From: Actinomycetota bacterium
GTDB lineage: Bacteria; Actinomycetota; Actinomycetes; Nanopelagicales; Nanopelagicaceae
Direction: 5' to 3'
NCBI GenBank assembly: GCA_009699825.1
Contig: WLNM01000073.1
Span: 1-6,022, forward strand
DNA: 6,022 nt
In this document: positions 1 to 5,393 of the stretch, one piece after another
Layout of the letters: each line of letters starts with the position of its first letter
Numbering within the stretch: position 1 is the stretch's first letter
Program-made: the position numbers and the translations under genes
Notes under the pieces: generated by a model
Databases searched by the model: none
Told to the model about the DNA's origin: nothing
Seen by the model: only the letters and a program-made list of their open reading frames with translations

Positions 1-101
1 AAGGGATAGTTAGCGGCAAGAACATTGTTCTTAGTCAACGCATTAAAAAGGGTGGACTTGCCCACATTTGGCAGACCGACGATTCCGATTGAGAGGCTCA
101 C
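1..101 (-). CDS. ychF: YchF/OLA1-type ribosome-associated P-loop ATPase, N-terminal fragment
   Basis: Only the first 33 codons lie in the window; the gene runs off the left edge. The fragment begins MSLSIGIVGLPNVGKSTLFN and continues with ALTKNNVLAANYP, which is the highly conserved start of YchF. The P-loop GLPNVGKST sits at residues 9-17. YchF is an Obg-family cytoplasmic protein that prefers ATP to GTP and binds ribosomes. The GTG start at 101-99 is the only plausible one: an in-frame TAG lies at 116-114, and no other start codon occurs before the P-loop. No Shine-Dalgarno sequence is seen (the upstream bases are CTACTCCTC), so the message may be leaderless or nearly so. It is divergent from rmuC with a 45-base gap. 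The family call is secure. Confidence 0.95.
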   Translation of the reverse strand, partial: MSLSIGIVGLPNVGKSTLFNALTKNNVLAANYP

Positions 102-146
102 GAGGAGTAGAGCCTACGCGCCTTCGTCAGTGGTTACTGCCACGAT

Positions 147-1310
147 ATGCCTATGTCAGCCACAACCGTGACCCTTCTCATTGGTCTTGCCATTGGTATT
201 GCCCTTGGATTCATCATCGCCACCCTGAAATCTCGCGCAACCAATGCCAGTTCTGTTGGTGCGCAAGCACAAGTGAAGATGCTTACCGAACAATTATCTG
301 CGGCCCAAACACAACAGAATAATTCTGTGCGTCTAGATGAAGCACTCAACGATGTAAAAGCGCGAATGAATACTCTCAGCACGCAAACACAAGAAGCTGA
401 GAACAAAAGATTTGCTGCCGAATCCGCGATTAAAACGCAGATCGAATCTATGCGCGTTGGAAACCAATCTCTGTTAGAGCAAGCAACCAAACTGGCAGGT
501 GCGCTATCTAATTCGCAAACCCGTGGAAAATTTGGAGAAACGCAATTAGAAATTCTTCTAGAAAGTGCGGGCCTAATCGAAGGTGTTCACTTTGAACGAC
601 AAGAGTCTTCGCGTTCAGATTCAGCCGATATTTCTCGTCCCGACATCACAATTGCAATTCCTGGTGGCAGCCAAATATTTATCGATTCAAAGTTTCCGTT
701 TCATCGCTTTCTAGAAGCCGTAGATATGGAAGATCCCGATGCTCGTCATGACGCGATGGCTCTGCATGCTAAAGATTTACTCAAGCACGTTGACGCACTG
801 GCGAAGCGTGACTATCAAGGAGTCTCAAACTCCCCTGACTTTGTTGTGCTCTTTGCACCATTTGAATCCATTCTCTCCGAATCTTTGAAAGCTGATCCAC
901 AACTTCTTGAAAAAGCATTTTCTAAGCACGTAACTATTGCAACGCCTACAACTATGTTGGCTCTCCTGCGCACAGTCGGATATGCATTTAGTCGTAATGA
1001 CTTAGCCCGAAACGCAACAGAGATTCAAAACTTAGCCGGTGAACTAATTAAGCGAATTGGTTCGCTGCACAGCAAACTTTCAACTCTAGGAGATCGTATA
1101 AAGAGTGCGGAACGTGCTTATAACGATGTGATTGCAACGGCTGAAACGACAATCATGCGTCCTGCACGAAAGATGATGCAATTGGGAGTTTCCAGTGGAA
1201 GTAATAAGATTGGAGTGTTGCCAGATGTTGATGACGAAGTTCGCGCCATTAAGTCTGCAGCACTAGAAATTGATTACATAGACGCCGAAGAGGATGAAGA
1301 AGAAGCATGA
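147..1310 (+). CDS. rmuC: RmuC family protein (membrane-anchored, coiled coil plus nuclease-like domain)
   Basis: The 387-residue protein has the usual RmuC layout. A hydrophobic helix at about residues 7-27 should anchor it in the membrane. A Gln/Ala/Glu-rich coiled coil spans about 40-120, followed by the RmuC domain. Recognisable family blocks are TRGKFGETQLE (125-135), RPDITIAIP (164-172), IDSKFP (179-184), FAPFES (236-241) and ATPTTMLALLRTVGYAF (265-281). The D-S-K triad resembles PD-(D/E)XK nuclease cores. In E. coli, RmuC limits rearrangement at short inverted repeats; its biochemical activity is not well defined. The tail is very acidic (EEDEEEA). The start could be the ATG at 147 or the one at 153; neither has a clear ribosome binding site. 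The stop overlaps the next gene by 4 bases, so the two are probably co-translated. Confidence 0.93.
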   Translation: MPMSATTVTLLIGLAIGIALGFIIATLKSRATNASSVGAQAQVKMLTEQLSAAQTQQNNSVRLDEALNDVKARMNTLSTQTQEAENKRFAAESAIKTQIESMRVGNQSLLEQATKLAGALSNSQTRGKFGETQLEILLESAGLIEGVHFERQESSRSDSADISRPDITIAIPGGSQIFIDSKFPFHRFLEAVDMEDPDARHDAMALHAKDLLKHVDALAKRDYQGVSNSPDFVVLFAPFESILSESLKADPQLLEKAFSKHVTIATPTTMLALLRTVGYAFSRNDLARNATEIQNLAGELIKRIGSLHSKLSTLGDRIKSAERAYNDVIATAETTIMRPARKMMQLGVSSGSNKIGVLPDVDDEVRAIKSAALEIDYIDAEEDEEEA

Positions 1311-1723
1311 GCACAGAAACTTCAAATAGAGTTGCAATATCTGGCCCGGGATTAAAGAAGCAAGGTATTGTCATTTTGCAAACACTCTTTATTGCCGCAT
1401 TTACTCTTCTAGAACTCAGGATTCGAAGTGGTGTTGGAATAGTCACTGGAATAGTTTTGTGCCTTGCACTCTTTGGTGGAGTTCGTTTTGGTCGCAAAGG
1501 AACTCGCTATGTCAGCGTTGTTACACCACCATTGGCTTTTGCCGCAACGGTTCTTGTTAACGTGATAATTACTGACGGAATCAAAATTAGCCGAGCCGGT
1601 ATTGATTTTATTGCAGCACTTGCAAGCATGGCGCCCTACTTAATCATTAGTGCGCTCTTTGGATGGTTTATGTACTTCAATGAGAAGGCAAAATCGCGCC
1701 CATCTCGTAAATCCACCAATTAA
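1307..1723 (+). CDS. DUF6542-like four-helix membrane protein
   Basis: The 138-residue protein has a short basic N-terminus and four predicted membrane helices at about 19-36, 41-58, 70-89 and 98-124, then a basic Ser/Arg/Lys tail that probably lies in the cytoplasm. The pattern of helix, ELRIRSG turn, second helix, RKGTRYVSVVTPPLAFA and third helix resembles the actinobacterial DUF6542 family, in which a 'VVxPPLxFA' segment opens the third helix. Family members are often found near ychF and exonuclease VII genes, and here ychF is two genes away. The function is unknown. The ATG overlaps the rmuC stop (ATGA, 1307-1310), and purine-rich GAAGAAG just upstream can serve as the ribosome binding site. 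The family assignment is from memory of the motif, so it is moderately sure; the membrane topology is clearer. Confidence 0.72.
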   Translation: MSTETSNRVAISGPGLKKQGIVILQTLFIAAFTLLELRIRSGVGIVTGIVLCLALFGGVRFGRKGTRYVSVVTPPLAFAATVLVNVIITDGIKISRAGIDFIAALASMAPYLIISALFGWFMYFNEKAKSRPSRKSTN

Positions 1724-1739
1724 GTAATAGGTTAAGGGC

Positions 1740-1976
1740 ATGCCTAAATTTCTTGCTGGACTTGCACTTGCTCTCACTCTCAGCTTTGCACCAGTTGCTC
1801 AAGCACATGCATTCCATCACTCAATAACTCTGGTTACAGAAGATGAAGAGCACGAAGGGCCAGAAAATCCAGAACATCAAGGTAAAGATAATGATGAATT
1901 TCAATTCGTAATTTTAGGCGTTGTTATTGTGCTTGCTATTTCTGGAGTAATTGTTTATCGCCGCTTCAAACGTTAA
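1740..1976 (+). CDS. Small secreted protein with C-terminal membrane anchor
   Basis: This 78-residue protein is not recognised. It has a signal peptide (residues 1-22, hydrophobic core LAGLALALTLSFAP, likely cut after AQA). A His-rich start of the mature chain follows (HAFHH, 23-27), then a strongly acidic, hydrophilic linker at about 34-53 (EDEEHEGPENPEHQ and onward). A single membrane helix spans about 54-72 and the tail is YRRFKR. The positive-inside rule puts the short basic tail in the cytoplasm and the acidic part outside. It starts 16 bases after the DUF6542-like gene, so it is probably the last gene of the rmuC unit. AAGGG upstream sits only one base from the ATG, a poor ribosome binding spacing. 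A mature chain beginning with His recalls copper-binding CopC-like proteins, but no such domain is present. The stop overlaps the convergent moeA stop. Confidence 0.7.
   Translation: MPKFLAGLALALTLSFAPVAQAHAFHHSITLVTEDEEHEGPENPEHQGKDNDEFQFVILGVVIVLAISGVIVYRRFKR
1973..1976. other. Shared palindromic stop codons of convergent genes
   Basis: The palindrome TTAA supplies a TAA stop on each strand: 1974-1976 for the 78-residue gene and 1975-1973 for moeA. The two genes therefore overlap tail to tail by 4 bases, and there is no room for a terminator between them. Transcripts from the two sides must end inside the opposing gene or overlap. Confidence 0.9.
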
Positions 1977-3124
1977 GGCAGTGGCAACCACGCCACCATT
2001 TCTCCTTCTTCCATAGATTTGTCTGCCACTGCAAAACCTGTTGAATGTGCAAGGCCACGCAACATTGCAGATCCTAAATACTCACCCATTTCAAACCAAC
2101 CATCAACAACATTTCCCAAAACTAATCGCGTAAATCCTTCTGAAACATCTATGTTATCGCCTGTAACGATTTGATCGAGTTCGGCTTCTTTGCGACCCAT
2201 CAGTGCATCAATTACTGGTTGGCCAAGTGTTAAGAGAGCAACGATTGCAGATTGAGGATTACCAGGTAAGCCGACAAAGGGAATTTTATTAACGTGTGCC
2301 AAAACCATGGGGTGTCCCGGACGAACTTTTACGCGGTCAATAATTAACTCACCTTTTAGCGCAGCAATTGCGGCACGCACATGATCGCGTGGACCATCTG
2401 CCGTACCAGCAGTTGTAAAAACAATGTCACTATTTTTTGCGGCTTCTGCGAAAGCATTGCTCACCAGTTCTAACTCGTCAGAAACATACTGTGTCGCAAT
2501 AACTTCTACTCCCAATTTATTCAGCCAGCCAGGAAGTTGTGGCCCAAGTGCATCACGGACTAATCCATCGTGTGGCAAACCTTCTAAAACTATTTCATCA
2601 CCGAGCAAAATAATTGTGGCCTTTGGTATGCGAACAACTTCGAGTGAGTCATGCCCCGCTGCTGCTAATAAACCAATTAACCCCGGATTAAGAATTGTTC
2701 CTGCTGCCGCAAGCACTTCTCCTTTTTTACTCTCCAATCCTGCAGGACGAATCTCTTGTCCCTCTTTTATGTCGCCACTTAAAATGTCACCATCAAGAGT
2801 TGCACTTTCCCAGCGAATAATTCCATAGGTATTTTCTGGAATGACAGCACCTGTTGCAATCTTTACTGCACTCTTATCTTTAAGCGCACTCTTCATAGGC
2901 GATCCGGCTTTAACTTCTCCAATTATTTTCCATGGCCCTTTGCCACACACTGCATAGCCATCCATTGCAGATGTTGGAAATGTTGGTAGGTCTACGAGGG
3001 CGAGCGCATCTGTTGCAAGCGTGCGATCAACGCATGAAGCAATTACGATTGTTTCCGAAGGTAACTTTTTCCAAAAACCGTGCGCCTCACTTCTGGCTTG
3101 TTCCCAGTGAGCTTCTTGAATCAT
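1973..3124 (-). CDS. moeA: Molybdopterin molybdenumtransferase MoeA
   Basis: MoeA inserts molybdate into adenylylated molybdopterin, giving molybdenum cofactor in the cytoplasm. The 383-residue length is normal (E. coli 411). Family blocks in order are PTFPTSAMDGYAV (47-59, with the conserved Asp), ATGAVIP (90-96), GQEIRPAG (122-129), LLGDEI (173-178), TTAGTADGPRDHV (237-249, the usual SGGxSxGxxD block in modified form), VRPGHP (267-272) and GLPGNPQSA (285-293). The E. coli lysine pair of IKPGKP is replaced by Arg and His; I believe this occurs in an actinobacterial subfamily. The ATG overlaps the stop of the DUF6457-like gene (ATGA, 3124-3121), and AAGGG at 3133-3129 lies four bases upstream, so translation is coupled. 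No other cofactor gene (moaA, mobA, mogA) is in the window. Confidence 0.93.
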   Translation of the reverse strand: MIQEAHWEQARSEAHGFWKKLPSETIVIASCVDRTLATDALALVDLPTFPTSAMDGYAVCGKGPWKIIGEVKAGSPMKSALKDKSAVKIATGAVIPENTYGIIRWESATLDGDILSGDIKEGQEIRPAGLESKKGEVLAAAGTILNPGLIGLLAAAGHDSLEVVRIPKATIILLGDEIVLEGLPHDGLVRDALGPQLPGWLNKLGVEVIATQYVSDELELVSNAFAEAAKNSDIVFTTAGTADGPRDHVRAAIAALKGELIIDRVKVRPGHPMVLAHVNKIPFVGLPGNPQSAIVALLTLGQPVIDALMGRKEAELDQIVTGDNIDVSEGFTRLVLGNVVDGWFEMGEYLGSAMLRGLAHSTGFAVADKSMEEGEMVAWLPLP

Positions 3125-3345
3125 GTAGCCCTTGGCCAGCTCTTAGCTAACTTCTCAATCTTTGCCGCAATCTCTTGTGCGCTTGCACCTTGTGCCGCGG
3201 CAACGCCCATTAAATACGTTGTGATTGGAGCTGATTTACGTTCCGTTGCATGGGCTGCTTCACGTGCGGCATCCAAAATTGCATCTGTATCAAATGAGAC
3301 GTTTAACCCAAGTTCTTTTTGTACTGCTGCAATCCAATCGTTCAT
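3121..3345 (-). CDS. DUF6457-like small helical protein, molybdenum-cofactor associated
   Basis: The ATG at 3345 gives 74 residues beginning MNDWIAAVQKELGL. A GTG at 3354 is in frame, but the ATG is preferred because it overlaps the preceding gene's stop by 4 bases (ATGA). The sequence looks all-helical and soluble. The segment AAREAAHATERKSAPITTYL (residues 26-45) followed by MGVAAAQG fits the actinobacterial DUF6457 pattern (AAxxAAHxVERPAAPxTxFLxG). As I recall, that domain occurs as a stand-alone protein or as a C-terminal extension of MobA-like nucleotidyltransferases, usually beside moeA or fdhD. Its place here, coupled by ATGA overlaps to moeA downstream and to a cysteine-rich gene upstream, supports a role connected with molybdenum cofactor. 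The molecular function is unknown. Confidence 0.8.
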   Translation of the reverse strand: MNDWIAAVQKELGLNVSFDTDAILDAAREAAHATERKSAPITTYLMGVAAAQGASAQEIAAKIEKLAKSWPRAT

Positions 3346-3461
3346 CGTGAACACGTACAGCGATTTTGCTCTGGAACATCAAAAAGTGCTTCTTCTATGT
3401 GTTCACCACAGCCTGACCAGGTTGGTTTTTTACAATTGGCACACATCACCTGTGAACACAT
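3342..3461 (-). CDS. 39-residue cysteine-rich protein, probable metal-binding
   Basis: This short gene encodes 39 residues with six cysteines: C2, C7, C10, C18, C35 and C37. Key segments are CANCKKPTWSGCGEH (7-21) and NRCTCSR (33-39). The pattern Cys-x2-Cys, then TWSGCGxH, then a terminal CxC matches a widespread family of tiny proteins with a WxGCGxH core; I recall similar ones in many bacteria and fungi, without a known function. The Cys/His spacing suggests a bound zinc or other metal ion. Translation is well supported: GAGGG at 3471-3467 lies five bases before the ATG, and the TGA stop overlaps the next ATG (ATGA, 3345-3342). A shorter start at Met6 is possible. Its coupling to the DUF6457-like gene and moeA suggests co-expression with them. 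Confidence 0.82.
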   Translation of the reverse strand: MCSQVMCANCKKPTWSGCGEHIEEALFDVPEQNRCTCSR

Positions 3462-3466
3462 ATTTT

Positions 3467-3471
3467 CCCTC
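3467..3471 (-). promoter_or_regulatory. Ribosome binding site of the cysteine-rich gene
   Basis: On the minus strand GAGGG stands five bases before the ATG at 3461. It is among the better Shine-Dalgarno matches in the window, and it decides the start of this short gene. Confidence 0.6.
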
Positions 3472-3485
3472 GTTTCCTTAGAAAA

Positions 3486-3491
3486 ATTCTA
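3486..3491 (-). promoter_or_regulatory. Candidate -10 element upstream of the cysteine-rich/DUF6457/moeA unit
   Basis: TAGAAT on the minus strand matches the TATAAT consensus at five of six bases. It lies in the 33-base gap after the cfa stop, 24 bases before the ATG of the cysteine-rich gene. Transcription would begin near the AAGGAAACGAGGG leader that contains the ribosome binding site. No good -35 box is visible at the usual spacing inside the end of cfa, so the unit may instead be read through from cfa. Confidence 0.35.
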
Positions 3492-3494
3492 TCG

Positions 3495-4604
3495 CTAACG
3501 GGTAGTTATATATGTCTCACGTGCTGAGAAAGTTCTAAAAACAACCTGCAAGAGTTGGAGGTGACGTGCTCTAAATCCAGCGGCTGAACTCAATAGATAG
3601 TAATTCCACATGCGGCGAAAACGCTCATCGTATTGTGGGATTTCTTTCCAGTGCTTATTTATGTTCTTATGCCAAGCCAATAGAGTGAGATCGTAATCAG
3701 GGCCAAAGTTATGAACATCTTCGATGATTACTTTTTCTTCTACAGCGCGAGAAATCTGACTAAGAGATGGCAATACACCACCTGGGAAAATGTATCGATC
3801 AAAGAATAGGTCGGTGGCTTGCTTAGTCAGATTTGAAGCAATGGTGTGGTGCAACATCATTCCATCTGGGTTCAAGAGCGAGATGCACTTGTCAAAGAAG
3901 GTTTCATAATTCTTTGGTCCAACGTGCTCCATCATTCCGACTGAGACGATGCGATCAAATGACCCACTGAGATCGCGATAATCCTGTTGAATATATTCAA
4001 GCGGTAATTTCCCGTTGCGCTCACGGGCAATTGCGATTTGATTATCTGCAGGGCTGATTCCAACTCCAGTGACTCCATAATTCTTCGCCGCATAACGCAG
4101 AAACCCACCCCATCCGCATCCAATATCTAGGATTCGCATTCCTGGTTCCAGATGTAACTTTTGTGCGATTAAATCAAATTTATCTAACTGTGCATCTTTT
4201 ACATTCTTTGCGTCGGCCCAGTAACCGCAGCTATAGGCCATCTCTGGATCAAGCATGCGTTGATATAAATCATTTCCAATGTTGTAATGATGTTTCGCGT
4301 TAGATGCTGCTCTGTTTTTAGTCTGTCGATTTAAAGCGGAGGACTTTATTACGTGTGCAATCAGTGATGCTCCTGGCTTTAATTCTTTAGTTACTTTAAT
4401 TTCAAGTAAACGGGTGAGCATTTCATCTATTGCTTCGCAATCCCACCAACCATCCATATACGACTCGCCTAAGCCCAAACCTTGTTGGGAAATAAGGCGA
4501 TCCCATAATTTTTCATTATGCACATGAATTGACCATGGCTTGGAACCATTAACTTCTATGCCCGCTTTATCTAAGATCGAAAGGCAGATTTCTTTGCTAT
4601 TCAT
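3495..4604 (-). CDS. cfa: Cyclopropane-fatty-acyl-phospholipid synthase
   Basis: The enzyme transfers a methylene group from S-adenosylmethionine to the double bond of unsaturated acyl chains in membrane phospholipids. The 369-residue protein aligns with E. coli Cfa (382) over nearly all its length, including the N-terminal domain (GLGLGESYMDGWWDCEAID, 42-60) that mycolic-acid-type cyclopropane synthases lack. The catalytic domain shows HHYNIGNDLY (105-114), AYSCGYW (123-129), SAM motif I ILDIGCGWGG (158-167), QQDYRDL (206-212), VGMMEHVGPKNY (222-233) and FGPDYDLTLLAW (300-311). Counterparts of the E. coli bicarbonate and active-site residues are all present: C126, E226, H253, I255 and Y304. 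No ribosome binding site precedes the ATG. It follows the ABC ATPase by 42 bases and precedes the cysteine-rich gene by 33. Confidence 0.95.
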   Translation of the reverse strand: MNSKEICLSILDKAGIEVNGSKPWSIHVHNEKLWDRLISQQGLGLGESYMDGWWDCEAIDEMLTRLLEIKVTKELKPGASLIAHVIKSSALNRQTKNRAASNAKHHYNIGNDLYQRMLDPEMAYSCGYWADAKNVKDAQLDKFDLIAQKLHLEPGMRILDIGCGWGGFLRYAAKNYGVTGVGISPADNQIAIARERNGKLPLEYIQQDYRDLSGSFDRIVSVGMMEHVGPKNYETFFDKCISLLNPDGMMLHHTIASNLTKQATDLFFDRYIFPGGVLPSLSQISRAVEEKVIIEDVHNFGPDYDLTLLAWHKNINKHWKEIPQYDERFRRMWNYYLLSSAAGFRARHLQLLQVVFRTFSARETYITTR

Positions 4605-4628
4605 GTGCGCTATTTTGCCAAAAATCTT

Positions 4629-4634
4629 TTTATA
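4629..4634 (-). promoter_or_regulatory. Candidate -10 element upstream of cfa
   Basis: TATAAA on the minus strand lies 24 bases before the cfa ATG, in the 42-base gap after the ABC ATPase gene. It would give a leader of roughly 17 bases with no Shine-Dalgarno sequence. A -35 box is not convincing, and the area is generally AT-rich, so a chance match is quite possible. Confidence 0.25.
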
Positions 4635-4651
4635 TGAAAAGGGGTTTCATA
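4633..4651. repeat. Perfect 7-base inverted repeat at the ABC ATPase stop codon
   Basis: TATGAAA (4633-4639) and TTTCATA (4645-4651) are exact reverse complements separated by AGGGG. The repeat covers the TGA stop of the ABC ATPase gene and abuts the candidate cfa -10 element. The stem is AT-rich and is not followed directly by a run of U on the minus-strand transcript, so it is a weak terminator at best; it could be an operator or chance. Confidence 0.35.
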
Positions 4652-5393
4652 ATCTTCCTGCTTGGTGCAGGCGTTTGAGAAACTCTTGAGTCTGGCGATT
4701 CGTCGGATTTTGAAGAACTGCGGTGGCACTGCCACGTTCGAGGATATTGCCAGATTCTAGAAAGCAGACTTCGTCGGCGACTTGAGTGGCAAATCCCATT
4801 TCATGAGTGGCCAGAACCATTGTCATTCCGTCGTGTTTCAAATCACGGACAATACTGAGAACTTCATTTACTAAGACCGGATCAAGTGCTGAGGTTATTT
4901 CATCTAGTAATAAGAGTCGAGGATTAACAGCTAAAGATCTAATTATCGCAACACGTTGTTGTTGTCCGCCAGATAGACGATCTGGATATTGATCAGCTTT
5001 GTCTGCTAAATCAAATCGTGAGAGAAGAGCCTTGGCGGCATCTCGTGCTTCTTCGGCAGACTTACCTTGGACTTTTACTGGCGCAAGTGTGATGTTTTCT
5101 AGAACGGTTTTGTGTGGGAAAAGATTGAAAGATTGAAAGACCATTCCTAATTTACGACGGACATCATCAACATTTATCAATGGATCAGAAATCTCTTTCC
5201 CATCAAGAAGGATCTGTCCGTCATCAATAGTTTCAAGTAAATTAATGCAGCGAAGCAAGGTTGACTTTCCAGAACCAGATGCTCCGATCAATACGGTCGC
5301 TGTGTGTTCGGGTACGACGAGTGAGAGATTATTGAGTACAACTTCTTCACCAAATGATTTGCGGACATTTTTTAGCTCCAAAACATTGCTCAT
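4647..5393 (-). CDS. Polar amino-acid ABC transporter, ATP-binding subunit (GlnQ/HisP type)
   Basis: This is the ATPase that powers uptake of polar amino acids from the cytoplasmic face of the membrane. At 248 residues it has the usual family length, and all motifs are intact: Walker A GASGSGKST (37-45), Q-loop Gln87 in VFQSFNLFPHKTVLENI, signature LSGGQQQR (140-147), Walker B LLLLDE (160-165), D-loop SALD (168-171) and switch His197 in ATHEMGFA. The QSFNLFPH and ATHEMGFA sequences are typical of the amino-acid (PAAT) family. The exact substrate cannot be read from the ATPase. The ATG shares one base with the permease stop (TGATG, 5395-5391), and AAGGGG at 5406-5401 lies seven bases upstream, so the two genes are co-translated. 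The substrate-binding protein is not in the window and may lie upstream. Confidence 0.95.
   Translation of the reverse strand: MSNVLELKNVRKSFGEEVVLNNLSLVVPEHTATVLIGASGSGKSTLLRCINLLETIDDGQILLDGKEISDPLINVDDVRRKLGMVFQSFNLFPHKTVLENITLAPVKVQGKSAEEARDAAKALLSRFDLADKADQYPDRLSGGQQQRVAIIRSLAVNPRLLLLDEITSALDPVLVNEVLSIVRDLKHDGMTMVLATHEMGFATQVADEVCFLESGNILERGSATAVLQNPTNRQTQEFLKRLHQAGRL

Noticed and set aside
131..144. GTGG...CCAC inverted repeat between ychF and rmuC as an operator
   Set aside because: Only four bases pair, which is expected by chance.
134..490. Minus-strand open frame of 118 codons over the 5' part of rmuC
   Set aside because: It is antisense to the rmuC membrane helix and coiled coil, with a Cys/Arg-rich translation and no recognisable motif.
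2424..2828. Plus-strand open frame of 134 codons inside moeA
   Set aside because: It is antisense to the conserved centre of MoeA; its Ser/Pro-rich translation is typical of a shadow frame.
3080..3481. Plus-strand open frame of 133 codons opposite the start of moeA and the small genes
   Set aside because: It lies antisense to three supported genes whose starts and stops interlock, and its translation resembles no family I know.
3479..3491. Short palindrome TAGAA-AAA-TTCTA considered as a terminator after cfa
   Set aside because: The stem has only five AT-rich pairs and a three-base loop, too weak for an intrinsic terminator; the TAGAAT in it is better explained as a -10 element.
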